Counted from the first letter of the stretch, positions 27,137-37,283 are shown. The stretch: DNA of 49,399 nt from Nanobdellota archaeon (GCA_018819065.1 JAHJQL010000053.1:1-49399); one strand, 5' to 3'. Notes: generated from the sequence alone by a model not told the origin. Made by a program: numbers and translations.

Positions 27137-28804
27137 ATGCCAACAGTAAACTTAAATAAAAAAGTGCTTGAAAGCCTCATTGGAAAGAAACTATCTCTTG
27201 AAGATCTTAAACACAAAATAAGCATGCTTGGAACTGATCTTGATAAAATAGAAGGTGAAGAGATAATTGTTGAGGTTTTTCCAAACAGACCAGATATGCT
27301 TTCAGAGCAAGGATTTGCAAGAGCACTATCAAGTTTTATCGGAGTAAAAACAGGGCTTAAAAAGTACAAAATCAACAAGCCAATGAAAGACTATGAAGTC
27401 AAAATAAAAAAAGATGTTGAGAAAGTCAGACCATACACTGTTTGTGCAATCGTTAAAAAAATGAAATTTGACGACGACAAGATTAAAGAGATAATACAAA
27501 TCCAAGAAAAACTCCACGTAAGCATGGGCAGAAACAGAAAGAAACTAGCCATAGGAATTTATCCTTTGGAAAAGATTAAACTCCCAATAACTTACACTGC
27601 TAAAAAACCTTCTCAAATCAAGTTTAAACCTTTAGAATCTGAAAGGGAAATGACTGCTTTTCAAATATTAAGCCAACACCCCGCCGGAAGAAACTATGGA
27701 TTTTTATTGGAAGGAAAAGAATTATTCCCAATATTCATTGATGCAAACAAGGAGATATTATCAATGCCACCTATAATAAATTCTCATAACACTGGAAAAA
27801 TATCTGAAAAGACAAAAGAGATATTCATCGAGTGTAGTGGATTTGATCTTTTATCTTTAAATCAATGCTTAAACATAATCGTGACAACACTAATTGATAT
27901 GGGTGGAGAAGCGTATCAGATGCAACTATTATATGAAAAATATGGAAAGAAAAAACTGGTATCCCCTAATCTTGAACCTGAAAAATGGAACTTAAATATA
28001 GATTATGTTAATAATATGTTAGGATTAAAACTATCAAAAAAAGAGATAAAAGAATTATTAGAAAAAATGGGTTACGGATATGAAAATGACAAAGTGTTAG
28101 TTCCTGCTTACAGAACAGACATCTTACATCAAATAGACCTTGCAGAAGACATAGCAATTGCTTATGGTTATGAGAATTTTGAGCCAAAAATCCCAAACGT
28201 TTCAACGATAGGACAAGAAGATAAATTAGAGATACTAAAATCAAGAGTCGCGAATATTCTTGCAAATCTTGGACTTATAGAAACAATTTCTTATCACTTA
28301 ACAAGCAAAGAAGAACACAATGAAAAAATGATGTGTGAAGAAGAAGTTGTGGAGATAGAAAAATCCAAAAGCAGCGAGTACACTATGTTAAGAAGCTGGA
28401 TTACTCCAAGCTTAATGCAAGTATTGTCAAAAAACACCAACAGAGAATATCCACAGAACATATTTGAGATAGGAAACACCTTTAAAATAAACAAGTCAAG
28501 AGAAACAAGTGTTGAAGAAAATCAACATTTAGCAATAGCAATTTGTGGACCAGACGCGGATTTTACGAAAGCTAAACAAGTATTTGATTCATTGATGAAT
28601 GCTTTAGATTTAAAGTACGAATCAAAAGAAATAGAACACAATTCATTCATACCAGGAAGAGTTGCAAACATCATTATTAATAAAAAAGATGTTGGTTTAA
28701 TAGGAGAAGTACACCCACAAGTAATCACTAATTTTAAAATAGAAATGCCAATAGCAACTGTTGAATTAAATCTTACAAGGATAAAAGAGGAAATGAAAAA
28801 ATGA
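27137..28804 (+). CDS. pheT: Phenylalanyl-tRNA synthetase beta subunit (start at ATG 27137)
   Basis: MPTVNLNKKVLESLIGK, EVFPNRPDMLSEQGFARAL, PAYRTDILHQIDLAEDIAIAYGYENF. Confidence 0.96.
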   Translation: MPTVNLNKKVLESLIGKKLSLEDLKHKISMLGTDLDKIEGEEIIVEVFPNRPDMLSEQGFARALSSFIGVKTGLKKYKINKPMKDYEVKIKKDVEKVRPYTVCAIVKKMKFDDDKIKEIIQIQEKLHVSMGRNRKKLAIGIYPLEKIKLPITYTAKKPSQIKFKPLESEREMTAFQILSQHPAGRNYGFLLEGKELFPIFIDANKEILSMPPIINSHNTGKISEKTKEIFIECSGFDLLSLNQCLNIIVTTLIDMGGEAYQMQLLYEKYGKKKLVSPNLEPEKWNLNIDYVNNMLGLKLSKKEIKELLEKMGYGYENDKVLVPAYRTDILHQIDLAEDIAIAYGYENFEPKIPNVSTIGQEDKLEILKSRVANILANLGLIETISYHLTSKEEHNEKMMCEEEVVEIEKSKSSEYTMLRSWITPSLMQVLSKNTNREYPQNIFEIGNTFKINKSRETSVEENQHLAIAICGPDADFTKAKQVFDSLMNALDLKYESKEIEHNSFIPGRVANIIINKKDVGLIGEVHPQVITNFKIEMPIATVELNLTRIKEEMKK

Positions 28805-29424
28805 GAAAAATACAAGTGGTGGTGCTTGGTTCAAGCAAATCCATATGCACAAAGAAAGCCTATAAATTAGCTGAAGAAGTCGGGCTAGAGCTTGCAAAAA
28901 GAGACTGCATAACCATATCGGGCGGCGGACTTGGAGTGATGGAAGCTGCATTAAAAGGGGCTAAAAAAGGAAATGGAACAACAGTAGCAATAATTCCTTG
29001 GGAGAACATCTACAAAGTTAATGATTACGCAGACATAGTCATTGCAACAGGCATAGGTTGGAGTCGGGATGCCATAAACTTAAACTCTTGTGACGGAGCA
29101 ATAATTGTTCATGGAGGAGCTGGAACACTCAATGAAGCAACATATGGTTATATTATGAACAAACCACTCGTCGCTCTTAGAAGTAGTGGGGGGATTGCAG
29201 AGGAAATTGCAGGAAAATACCTTGACATCAGAAAAAACGTTAAAATTATTTCTGCCGAAACTGCAAAAGAAGCAGTTGAAACTGTCCTTAAGATAATTAA
29301 GAAGAGAGAAAAAGATGGTTATACAATCTCAGAATTTGACAAAGACATCTTAATGATGGAAGATAAAGAAGACTGGGATATAATTATTAAGAGAAAGAAA
29401 AATAAATATAAAAATGTAGAATAA
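28801..29424 (+). CDS. LOG-family/TIGR00725-type Rossmann protein
   Basis: VLGSSKS, ISGGGLGVMEAALKGAKKGNGTTVAIIP, AIIVHGGAGTLNEATYGYIMNKPLV. Confidence 0.85.
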   Translation: MRKIQVVVLGSSKSICTKKAYKLAEEVGLELAKRDCITISGGGLGVMEAALKGAKKGNGTTVAIIPWENIYKVNDYADIVIATGIGWSRDAINLNSCDGAIIVHGGAGTLNEATYGYIMNKPLVALRSSGGIAEEIAGKYLDIRKNVKIISAETAKEAVETVLKIIKKREKDGYTISEFDKDILMMEDKEDWDIIIKRKKNKYKNVE

Positions 29425-29430
29425 AAAAAA

Positions 29431-29871
29431 TTATTTTTTCTTAGAAGACTTTTTTTCTTTCTTTTGTTCTTCTACAACAACTTTTGGAGCTTCTTTCTTT
29501 GAAACATCCTTCTTCTCAATTTTTGGTTTAACAGTCGCGATTTTTGTGTTTTGAGCAACTTCTTTTACATCTGATACTGGCTGCTCTTTTTTCTTCTTCT
29601 GTTTCAAAGGTCTTTGAGAAGGTTTTTTTGGTTTTGTTTCCTTTACATCTATTTTTAACTTTTTAAACTCTTCAAAGACTGTTGAGCGAGAAGCATTCTT
29701 CTTCAGTTTCACAACTTCTTTTAATGGCTCTAAATGTTTAACATTGCATTTTCGCCTTCTAGTCTGACCATCTATTAGAACAAAAGTGTCATCTATAATA
29801 TCAACCACGACGCATTTTAAGCCTGCGTCTCTTCCAGCTATTTTTATACACATTCTTCCTATTTCAAACAA
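29431..29871 (-). CDS. rpl14e: Ribosomal protein L14e (probable TTG start at 29871)
   Basis: FEIGRMCIKIAGRDAGLKCVVVDIIDDTFVLIDGQTRRRKCNVKHLEP; SD GGAGGTGAT just before TTG; K-rich C-terminal tail. Confidence 0.88.
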   Translation of the reverse strand: MFEIGRMCIKIAGRDAGLKCVVVDIIDDTFVLIDGQTRRRKCNVKHLEPLKEVVKLKKNASRSTVFEEFKKLKIDVKETKPKKPSQRPLKQKKKKEQPVSDVKEVAQNTKIATVKPKIEKKDVSKKEAPKVVVEEQKKEKKSSKKK

Positions 29872-29932
29872 AAAAATCACCTCCAACGATTTTTTTGGTG
29901 TCCAAAAAATTTTTAATTTTTAATACAAACAT
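29864..29932 (-). other. Possible 22-codon upstream ORF coupled to L14e
   Basis: ATG at 29932 with upstream GGAGG; MFVLKIKNFLDTKKIVGGDFFV; TGA stop overlaps L14e codons 2-3; spans the L14e SD. Confidence 0.4.
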
Positions 29933-29977
29933 TTTATTTTCCTCCAGTCTTAGAAACAGTGTTTGTCACCAATACAC

Positions 29978-30244
29978 TTAAGACCTTGATTCTTCTATTA
30001 TTCTTCTTTTAGCACAAGCGTTGCATAAGTAACCACCATAAGGCCTTTGTGGTCTCTTCTTAGTCTTTGCAATAGTCTGCATCTTTGAATCTCTGAGTCT
30101 AGGTATGCCTATTAATTCTTTTTCACACACTGCACATTTATGCGTTTTTGGTTTTCTTTTTTCATAGTGGATAACTGTTTTTCCACCTGGTGTTCTTTTG
30201 AAAACCTTTCTAAATGTTCCTGATTTTTTGCTTCCTGCTGGCAT
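29978..30244 (-). CDS. rpl34e: Ribosomal protein L34e
   Basis: TFRKVFKRTPGGKTVIHYEKRKPKTHKCAVC...RPYGGYLCNACAKRRI. Confidence 0.95.
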   Translation of the reverse strand: MPAGSKKSGTFRKVFKRTPGGKTVIHYEKRKPKTHKCAVCEKELIGIPRLRDSKMQTIAKTKKRPQRPYGGYLCNACAKRRIIEESRS

Positions 30245-30277
30245 TTTTAAATGAAAAAGGTTTCTTTTTATAAACCT

Positions 30278-31030
30278 TTAGCTTATGTTAAGTAATTTTC
30301 TTAAACCAAAACTAAATATTAATGAAAAAATTATGTATGTTCCAAGCCATCCTGGTTTCCAACCAAATATACTTATTGATCCAAACGGCTTTACTCTCTG
30401 ATTATTTATTGACAGTTTAGTTAAGTCTGAGTCTTTGACTACTGTGTCAGGAAGTGCATAATTATCTGATGATATTATTAAATCCTTTTGGAATTCTCTA
30501 TTTCCAAAAGAAAATTTTAGCTGGTAATCACCTGTCTGACCTTTTAAACTCCAAACAGCTTTGTTGCCGTCTATTGTTTGTGTGTGGTTTGATAAAAAAG
30601 TTAGCTCTGGCAACACTTCTAGTGTTATATTTCCAAAAGTTCCTTCTTTAAAATTAGCTAAGACTTGGAACTGCGAGTCCGCCTGTATTGGTAGATAAGT
30701 TAAGTGAGCATTTAACCAGCCAAAAACTATAATTATAGGTATAAATGTAAATAGTGTTGGTTTTAAAGAGTGTTTCATATACTCCATATTCTTTGACATT
30801 ATCTTTTTTTGATGAGCCATGACTTTTGAAGGGTTGTCCTTAAACTTCTTCATCTCTGCTTGAAAAGTCTTCATCTCAGTTTTTAACTTCTTCATCAAAG
30901 TCTGATCAGTAGCATATTTATAGACTAAAGTTATTATTAAAGTCAAAATAAAAGAGATTAATAGTATAGACCAGAAGTATCCTAATTTTAACAAAGGTGC
31001 AAATATTGGATTTAAAATTTTTTCAAACAT
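30278..31030 (-). CDS. DUF106/EMC3-like YidC-Oxa1 superfamily insertase
   Basis: Location after secY; MKTFQAEMKKFKDNPSKVMAHQKKIMSKNMEYMKHSLKPTLFTFIPIIIVFGWLN. Confidence 0.88.
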   Translation of the reverse strand: MFEKILNPIFAPLLKLGYFWSILLISFILTLIITLVYKYATDQTLMKKLKTEMKTFQAEMKKFKDNPSKVMAHQKKIMSKNMEYMKHSLKPTLFTFIPIIIVFGWLNAHLTYLPIQADSQFQVLANFKEGTFGNITLEVLPELTFLSNHTQTIDGNKAVWSLKGQTGDYQLKFSFGNREFQKDLIISSDNYALPDTVVKDSDLTKLSINNQRVKPFGSISIFGWKPGWLGTYIIFSLIFSFGLRKLLNIS

Positions 31031-31032
31031 TT

Positions 31033-32397
31033 TTATTTACCCATAAATCTTCTCATCATTGGATTCATATCCATCATGTGCTGCTGTGCAATCTCTTCGT
31101 ATAGCTTGTACACTATCATAACTGTTAGAAGTATTCCTGTACCACTTCCATACGCGCCTGTTAAATCGGCTACGGCTGCAAGTAATCCCACTGCAAGCCC
31201 GCCCATTATAGTTAATGGACTGATATATCTTTGCAAAAGTCTCTCTAGTACTCGTTCATCCTTTCTAAACCCTGGTATTTGAAGCCCTGAAGCCATTATT
31301 TGCTTTGCTTGTGACCTTGCGTCTAGTCCAGCTGTTTGAACCCAGAAATAGCTGAAGAGAACTGACCCTGCCATGAAAAATAATAAGTACGCGATTGCTT
31401 GGCCTATCATTGAAAATGAAAACGAGCCTGTTATTACACTTTCGAGAATGTTTGGAGCATATAACCATGCAGCCAGACCTGAAACTGGTGTGTTATTCGA
31501 AAATGTTCCTAAAATTGGAAAACCCCAATTATGAAGCAATCTAGCAAATAATTGTATGTTTGCAGCTAATGCTGCAACTAATATTACTGGTATGTTGCTT
31601 GTGTAAAAGAAGTTTAAGGGCCATCTCATACCATAACCTCTCACCCTTCCAAAGCTTAAAGGTATCTCCACCTTCATTGATTGAGTGTAAACTACCACCA
31701 TAAAAACCAGTATAGTTGCGACTATTGCAGAAAACATTATCATCGCTGTTTGAGGATCACCAACGCTTAAGCTTTGAAATAACGCTGGAAGTGCCCCTGT
31801 TGATATTGATGGGTTGCTTGGGCTTGGAAGTGGGTTAAACACTCTTACAAATATTGTTTGGCTTACACCTGCAGCAATAAACAAGCTTATTCCTGAACCA
31901 AAACCCCACTTACTGACAACTTCATCCATAAACATTATTAATATTCCACCCAAGAACAACTGAAATATTAAAACACCAGCGTGAACTCCTTCTGGCTGCA
32001 AGCCACCCATATATACATATATTGCTCCTTCCAACAAGATGAATCCTACTGATAAAACTTTTTGTATTCCTTGAAACCTCTTCTTTCCTTCATGAGATGT
32101 CAAGTCGAATTTGACAATTCCAGAGCCATTTAACAACTGCAAGACTATCGAAGCAGTCACTATTGGTCCAATACCTAAGCTTATGATGCTTCCAAAACTA
32201 GCTCCAAGAATTATTGATAAAAATTCAAATTGCTGCAAAGCGTTGTGTCCAAGACCATAAAGAGGTATCAGACCCAAGACAAAAAACAAGACTAAAACTA
32301 TGAGTGTCCACTTGAGTTTATCTTTAAAAGACAACTTCTTCTGAGTCGGTGATGCGACCTCGGGAAGGTTGTATAGTATTTTTTCAAAAAAAGACAT
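31033..32397 (-). CDS. secY: Preprotein translocase subunit SecY
   Basis: Multi-TM; FKDKLKWTLIVLVLFFVLGLIPLYGL, IPLSFGRVRGYGMRWPLNFFYTSNIPVILVAAL. Confidence 0.97.
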   Translation of the reverse strand: MSFFEKILYNLPEVASPTQKKLSFKDKLKWTLIVLVLFFVLGLIPLYGLGHNALQQFEFLSIILGASFGSIISLGIGPIVTASIVLQLLNGSGIVKFDLTSHEGKKRFQGIQKVLSVGFILLEGAIYVYMGGLQPEGVHAGVLIFQLFLGGILIMFMDEVVSKWGFGSGISLFIAAGVSQTIFVRVFNPLPSPSNPSISTGALPALFQSLSVGDPQTAMIMFSAIVATILVFMVVVYTQSMKVEIPLSFGRVRGYGMRWPLNFFYTSNIPVILVAALAANIQLFARLLHNWGFPILGTFSNNTPVSGLAAWLYAPNILESVITGSFSFSMIGQAIAYLLFFMAGSVLFSYFWVQTAGLDARSQAKQIMASGLQIPGFRKDERVLERLLQRYISPLTIMGGLAVGLLAAVADLTGAYGSGTGILLTVMIVYKLYEEIAQQHMMDMNPMMRRFMGK

Positions 32398-32399
32398 TT

Positions 32400-32834
32400 T
32401 TATTCTTCTTTAGCTTCTGCTTGCTTAACTTTTTTTTTCTGTATTAATCCTGAAATTGTTCCACCTGCATCTGATATTTTTTTAACGGCAGACGCCGAGG
32501 CATATGAAACTGTTATGTTATATTTTTGACTCACACTTCCTGTTCCTAAAAGTTTGTCAAACCCTTCTTTTCCTAAATCAATAGTTGTCTCTTTAAATTT
32601 ATTTAAGTCTTTTAGGTTTATTGATTTTAATGGTGTTCTAAGTGATTTAAAGCCTTTCTTCTTATAATAAGACATATCTTTCCAAAAACTCGGCTTTTTA
32701 GAGTCACCTCTCTTTCCAGAGCCTGCATTTCCTTTTCCACCTCTACTTCCTGAGCCTCTATGCTTTTTTTTAGCTCCCCAACCATGAGTGTGACTTCCTC
32801 TCAGCCTAGTGTTTTTCTTTCTTTTTCGTTCCAT
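32400..32834 (-). CDS. rpl15: Ribosomal protein L15 (uL15)
   Basis: TRLRGSHTHGWGAKKKHRGSGSRGGKGNAGSGKR. Confidence 0.95.
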   Translation of the reverse strand: MERKRKKNTRLRGSHTHGWGAKKKHRGSGSRGGKGNAGSGKRGDSKKPSFWKDMSYYKKKGFKSLRTPLKSINLKDLNKFKETTIDLGKEGFDKLLGTGSVSQKYNITVSYASASAVKKISDAGGTISGLIQKKKVKQAEAKEE

Positions 32835-32836
32835 TT

Positions 32837-33253
32837 TTACAACATTCTCTTTATTAAATCGTTAATATTTTTTCCTCTGTAACCAAGAACTCCTCCTTGC
32901 TGAAATGATTTTTTTATCCCTTTTCTTTCAAATCCACCCCTTGGAGGTGCTAGTTCAAAGAAGGGTTTTAGTTTTCCTTCCTCATCTTTTTTTCCTCTCT
33001 TTGAGATTAGTTCTTTTTCTGTTTCTTCATCAATCTCTCCGTACGTGATGTAATCCTTGGCTTTTCTTAACATACCACTAGCTGAATTTGATTTTTCAAG
33101 GACGACACAAACATGCTTCTTTCTTAGCCTAAGAAAAAAAAGTGTATCTTGTATATCTGTATTTACTCTAACCATTCCTCTTATTCTTATAACTGCGATT
33201 TTCTCTTTCTTTTTTTCTTGCTTCTTTTGATCAACAATGTTTTCTTGAGTCAT
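32837..33253 (-). CDS. rpl30: Ribosomal protein L30 (uL30)
   Basis: IAVIRIRGMVRVNTDIQDTLFFLRLRKKHVCVVL. Confidence 0.93.
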   Translation of the reverse strand: MTQENIVDQKKQEKKKEKIAVIRIRGMVRVNTDIQDTLFFLRLRKKHVCVVLEKSNSASGMLRKAKDYITYGEIDEETEKELISKRGKKDEEGKLKPFFELAPPRGGFERKGIKKSFQQGGVLGYRGKNINDLIKRML

Positions 33254-33256
33254 TTT

Positions 33257-34093
33257 TTATTCCTTCTTTTGAGCTGGTTTCGTTTTGGATTCTTTCTTTA
33301 GTCTAGAAGGTTTTCCTCTCTCTTTTTTCTCTTCTACATTTTCAACTGTTAGAACTTCTTCTGTGATTTCAGTCACAGCCCCTTGTTCTGGTTTGTATGA
33401 GCCTTCCACAATTAATAGTTTAGCAACGTATTTTGGCTGAACCTTAGTTTTTGAAAGCTTTCTTAATGCAGACTCTAAAGCATTGATTAAGTTTATCTTA
33501 TTCTTTGTTTGACCATAGGTTTTTGACCATATGTCCTGCACCCCTGCTAATTGTAAAATTTTTGCACATTCCTTTTCAATACAAAGACCTGTACCTTTTG
33601 GAGCTGGCATCAACTTTATAGTTACAGATCCGCATTTTCCTTCTACCTTGAATGGTATTGAGTGTGGTTCGTCACTTCTTGATTCCCAAGAGCCTGATCC
33701 TCTTCTAATAACAAATAAGTTTAATTTAGCTTTTCTTATGGCTTTTTCTCTTGCAAGGACTGTTTCTTTTGCTTTTCCACGACCTATTCCTATGTGTCCG
33801 TTTTTGTCTCCTACAACTGCTAAAGTAGTGAACTTTGGTTTGTTTCCCTCTTTTGTCTTTTTTTGTGTTTGCCTAAAAACTCTTCTTTGTCCACCACCAA
33901 ACTTTCCTTTCGCCTGACCTATCAACAATAGTTCGGTCTCTAAATCTAATAATTTGTCAACTATTTGTGACTCTAATATAACTTGTCCTTTTGTTAATAT
34001 TTCGTCAATGTCAATTATTTCCTTGTTCTGAACTTTTTGTCCGAGTTCAGTTTTTGATATCCATGTTTCTTCTTTTATTCTTTCCATTTTCAT
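33257..34093 (-). CDS. rps5: Ribosomal protein S5 (uS5)
   Basis: FTTLAVVGDKNGHIGIGRGKAKETVLAREKAIRKAKLNL. Confidence 0.95.
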   Translation of the reverse strand: MKMERIKEETWISKTELGQKVQNKEIIDIDEILTKGQVILESQIVDKLLDLETELLLIGQAKGKFGGGQRRVFRQTQKKTKEGNKPKFTTLAVVGDKNGHIGIGRGKAKETVLAREKAIRKAKLNLFVIRRGSGSWESRSDEPHSIPFKVEGKCGSVTIKLMPAPKGTGLCIEKECAKILQLAGVQDIWSKTYGQTKNKINLINALESALRKLSKTKVQPKYVAKLLIVEGSYKPEQGAVTEITEEVLTVENVEEKKERGKPSRLKKESKTKPAQKKE

Positions 34094-34581
34094 TTCGCTA
34101 ACTTATTTTTCAGCGTTTCAAACTCTTTTGATATTTTATCTGATATATGACTTCCTGTTAGTCTTTCTTTTGGAGGAAAAACGTCTTCTGATGCAGGAAC
34201 ACTCATTCCTGAATCTACAACTCCTTTAATCAAAGAGTATAATCTTGATCCTTTTATTGGTGTTTGAAGACCTAAGTCAACTATTGCTTCCTTTATCTTT
34301 TTTTCTGACGCCTTCTTCCCTAAAATTAACCCTGTGAGATAACTTGCAGGAATATTTTTACACGAGTTTTTCCAGCCAAGTTTTTGAAGCTCTTTTGAGT
34401 TTGCAGATACTAAGACTTTGTCGCCGTCTGGCTCGTATCTGACTATTTGGGCTATTAAGTAGTTATTGGTTTTTCTAATGACTAGTCTATCCTTTCTGCT
34501 TTTAAGAAGGGCAAGCCTCCTCTTATAATTAGTCTTTCCTTCCCTTTTTCGTCTATATTCAAATTTGATTTTTTTGCTCAT
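34090..34581 (-). CDS. rpl18: Ribosomal protein L18 (uL18)
   Basis: YRRKREGKTNYKRRLALLKSRKDRLVIRKTNNYLIAQIV. Confidence 0.94.
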   Translation of the reverse strand: MSKKIKFEYRRKREGKTNYKRRLALLKSRKDRLVIRKTNNYLIAQIVRYEPDGDKVLVSANSKELQKLGWKNSCKNIPASYLTGLILGKKASEKKIKEAIVDLGLQTPIKGSRLYSLIKGVVDSGMSVPASEDVFPPKERLTGSHISDKISKEFETLKNKLAK

Positions 34582-35036
34582 TTTTTAGATTTTTTTATCA
34601 AGTTATGATCTTCCAGATAAATTTGTATGTGTCTTTTGCTTCTGAAAAAATTTCCTTTTGCCTTTAAATAAAGGTCTGAGTATGTCTTCTTCGTAATTAA
34701 GGCATTACCTCTCAGGGTTTTCAAAAACGCTCGTTGGGTTCTTATCTTAATTTTCCAAGTATCTTTATTGGCCGTTCTAGTAGTTATCTTTCCTTTTCTA
34801 GTGGATGGTCCTTTTCGTAATCCCTTTCTTCTCTGCTTGTTTCGTTCTCTTACTCGAACTTTTGAAGTCCCTCTTTTTTGTTTAAGAATTATTGCATCAT
34901 CAGCTATTAAACCTCTAATATCTGTTTTTGTTATTGCTTCTTTTATATCTTCAAGCCTTTCTGGATTAAAAACTACTCTTTTGCTTGATGCTTTTAATAC
35001 GCTTGCTGCAAGTTTTTTCTGGGTTTTTAATCTCAT
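34578..35036 (-). CDS. rpl19e: Ribosomal protein L19e
   Basis: LKTQKKLAASVLKASSKRVVFNPERLEDIKEAITKTDIRGLI. Confidence 0.95.
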   Translation of the reverse strand: MRLKTQKKLAASVLKASSKRVVFNPERLEDIKEAITKTDIRGLIADDAIILKQKRGTSKVRVRERNKQRRKGLRKGPSTRKGKITTRTANKDTWKIKIRTQRAFLKTLRGNALITKKTYSDLYLKAKGNFFRSKRHIQIYLEDHNLIKKSKK

Positions 35037-35048
35037 TTTAGTTTTTAT

Positions 35049-35591
35049 TTATTGTTTTTTTGTGAGTATTTTGTCTAACTCTTTTTTTTCTTGTTCTTTT
35101 TTGTCATCAATAATTGTTTCTTCTTTCTTCTCTTTTTCCTTTTTCTCTTCTTTCTTCTTCTTTTCTTTTCTCTGTTTTTGCTCGTCTTTCTTTTTCTTTC
35201 GTTCTTCTAATAAAGTTTTTATTTCTGTTATTTTTTTATTAACATTAAAATTAAACACTCTTATTCCTTGCTTATCTGCTTTCTCTAGTACTTCAAGCCT
35301 TTTTTTTGATCCTAGTTTTGATGAAATAACAATTCCTTGAGTTTTCTTATCAACAGACTCTAACTGATCAATGCTTCTTATCACAATAATATCAAGCCCT
35401 TCTCTTTTGCCCTTAATTCGTTTATCATTTTGGTAACCTGGGCTTATGACTGGTGCATAACCTCTTTTAAGCAATCTTCTTTTATTATGAAGTCCTTTAG
35501 GTCTTATCCATTTTTTACCAACTCTTTTCTTCTTATGAGCGTCAGTTCTTAGGAATGAGGGTTTCTTTTTCTTAGTTATGTTTAAATTCAT
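35049..35591 (-). CDS. rpl32e: Ribosomal protein L32e with K/E-rich tail
   Basis: FLRTDAHKKKRVGKKWIRPKGLHNKRRLLKRGYAPVISPGYQ. Confidence 0.94.
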   Translation of the reverse strand: MNLNITKKKKPSFLRTDAHKKKRVGKKWIRPKGLHNKRRLLKRGYAPVISPGYQNDKRIKGKREGLDIIVIRSIDQLESVDKKTQGIVISSKLGSKKRLEVLEKADKQGIRVFNFNVNKKITEIKTLLEERKKKKDEQKQRKEKKKKEEKKEKEKKEETIIDDKKEQEKKELDKILTKKQ

Positions 35592-36142
35592 TTTAGCTCT
35601 TTTCCATCTTTTTCAACGATGTATATGCCGTCTTGAAATATTCTCTTGTCAAATCCTGGTCTCCTTGTTAATTGTTCGATTGACGCAGCCATTTGTCCTG
35701 CTCTTTCCTTATCAATGCTTTCAACAATCACATCTGACCCATCGATTTTCACAGTTGTTCCTTCCAAAACATTCACTGTTCTTGGAACTTTTTCACCTAT
35801 GAAGTTCTTGATTTCAAAAGTGTTTCCTTTCAACCCCACACTCATCGGAAAGTGTCCTGAACACACCTTTAACTTATAGGTATGACCCTCCACCACTCCT
35901 TTAAAAGTGTTTTTTAAGTGTGCTTTGAAAGTGTTTACTACTTTTTTTGATTTCTTCGTCAAGTTTGGTGCTGAAATTAATATAATGTTATTCTCCACTT
36001 TGAAAGTTATTTGAGGATTGAACAAGTTCTTTTTCAATTCTCCTTTAGGACCATTTACTAATGCAACTCCTTTGTTAAAAGTTACTTGTATCCCGTCAGG
36101 TATGTTCAAGTTTTCTTCATATTGTTTTTTAGTCATTTTCAA
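35588..36142 (-). CDS. rpl6: Ribosomal protein L6 (uL6)
   Basis: IPDGIQVTFNKGVALVNGPKGELKK...SGHFPMSVGLKGNTFEIKNFIGEKVPR. Confidence 0.95.
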   Translation of the reverse strand: MKMTKKQYEENLNIPDGIQVTFNKGVALVNGPKGELKKNLFNPQITFKVENNIILISAPNLTKKSKKVVNTFKAHLKNTFKGVVEGHTYKLKVCSGHFPMSVGLKGNTFEIKNFIGEKVPRTVNVLEGTTVKIDGSDVIVESIDKERAGQMAASIEQLTRRPGFDKRIFQDGIYIVEKDGKELK

Positions 36143-36531
36143 TAGCAGTATGCAAGTAGTTTTCCTCCAAGCTTGTTCTCCTTTGCTTGGTTGTGAGTCA
36201 TTAATCCTTTGTTTGTTGATATAATTATTATTCCGAAGTTCTTTGCTGGCAAGTATCTCTTTTCAAATTTTTCATATTCGAAAAGTTTTATTTGATAATT
36301 CGGTCTTATGATGTTTGTCTTGTTTATGTTTCCTGTGAGCATTATTTTTAACATGTTTCCGCTGCTAAAGGGAACTTCTTCAAACCCACCTATGTAACCT
36401 TCTTCTTTCATGATTGTCAAAATGCCTCTAATCAACTTTGAGTTGTTTTTAGTCAATACCTCACTCTTTCCAAGTTGTTCATAATTTTGAATGAATGATA
36501 AAACGTTTGCCAGTGTGTTGTTTAAACTCAT
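36139..36531 (-). CDS. rps8: Ribosomal protein S8 (uS8)
   Basis: LNNTLANVLSFIQNYEQLGKSEV...KNFGIIIISTNKGLMTHNQA. Confidence 0.95.
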   Translation of the reverse strand: MSLNNTLANVLSFIQNYEQLGKSEVLTKNNSKLIRGILTIMKEEGYIGGFEEVPFSSGNMLKIMLTGNINKTNIIRPNYQIKLFEYEKFEKRYLPAKNFGIIIISTNKGLMTHNQAKENKLGGKLLAYCY

Positions 36532-36543
36532 TTTTGCACCTTT

Positions 36544-36771
36544 TTAACTAAATTTCTTAAATCCTAAGTTTAGAGCCACATTTCTAAAACATTGTCTGCA
36601 AAGCCCTAAACCATACTTACTTATGTGAGCGCCATTCCTTCCGCACCGTTTGCACTTCTTTGTTGATTTGCCAAATTTTCTAATGGTAGGAAGGTTGTGT
36701 TTTTGAAATTTTATAGCTTTAGATTTGTGCTCTATTTGCTTCAATATTTTCTTAGCATCTGAAGTAGTCAT
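36544..36771 (-). CDS. rps14: Ribosomal protein S14 (uS14), zinc-binding
   Basis: [36 protein letters not shown]. Confidence 0.9.
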   Translation of the reverse strand: MTTSDAKKILKQIEHKSKAIKFQKHNLPTIRKFGKSTKKCKRCGRNGAHISKYGLGLCRQCFRNVALNLGFKKFS

Positions 36772-37283
36772 TCTTTTTCACCTATTGACACTTTAAACTC
36801 TTTTTTCAAAAATTCTATGGCGTCTTCTTTTGATATTCTGTGTTTGTGGGATATTTTTCTCTTCACAAGTTTTCTTTTTTTAATTCTAAAGCCTGGGCGT
36901 TCTAGTGTTAAGCTAGTTTGAAGTCCTATTATACCTATTTCAGGATCATACTTTGCTTCTGGAATATCTATGTATTCGTGAATTCCAAAAGATATGTTTC
37001 CATAGTCATCTATTGAATTTGGTGAAAGTCTATTTTCTTTTGCTTTGAGCAACCTTACAAGCACGGCTTTGGCATCTCCTTTTCTTAAAGTTATCTTGCA
37101 ACCAATTGGTAGGCCTGGTCTTAATCCCCAGCCCGCGATTCTCTTTTGTGTAATCGTCTTTACAGGGTTTATTCCTGTTATTTGTTTTAACAGTTTCTCT
37201 GCCTTTTTTAATTTGGTCTGGTCTTTTCCAGCTCCAATATTTAAAGTCAATTTCTCTATCCTAACTTCTTTCATCGGGTTCAT
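36768..37283 (-). CDS. rpl5: Ribosomal protein L5 (uL5)
   Basis: [40 protein letters not shown]. Confidence 0.96.
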   Translation of the reverse strand: MNPMKEVRIEKLTLNIGAGKDQTKLKKAEKLLKQITGINPVKTITQKRIAGWGLRPGLPIGCKITLRKGDAKAVLVRLLKAKENRLSPNSIDDYGNISFGIHEYIDIPEAKYDPEIGIIGLQTSLTLERPGFRIKKRKLVKRKISHKHRISKEDAIEFLKKEFKVSIGEKE

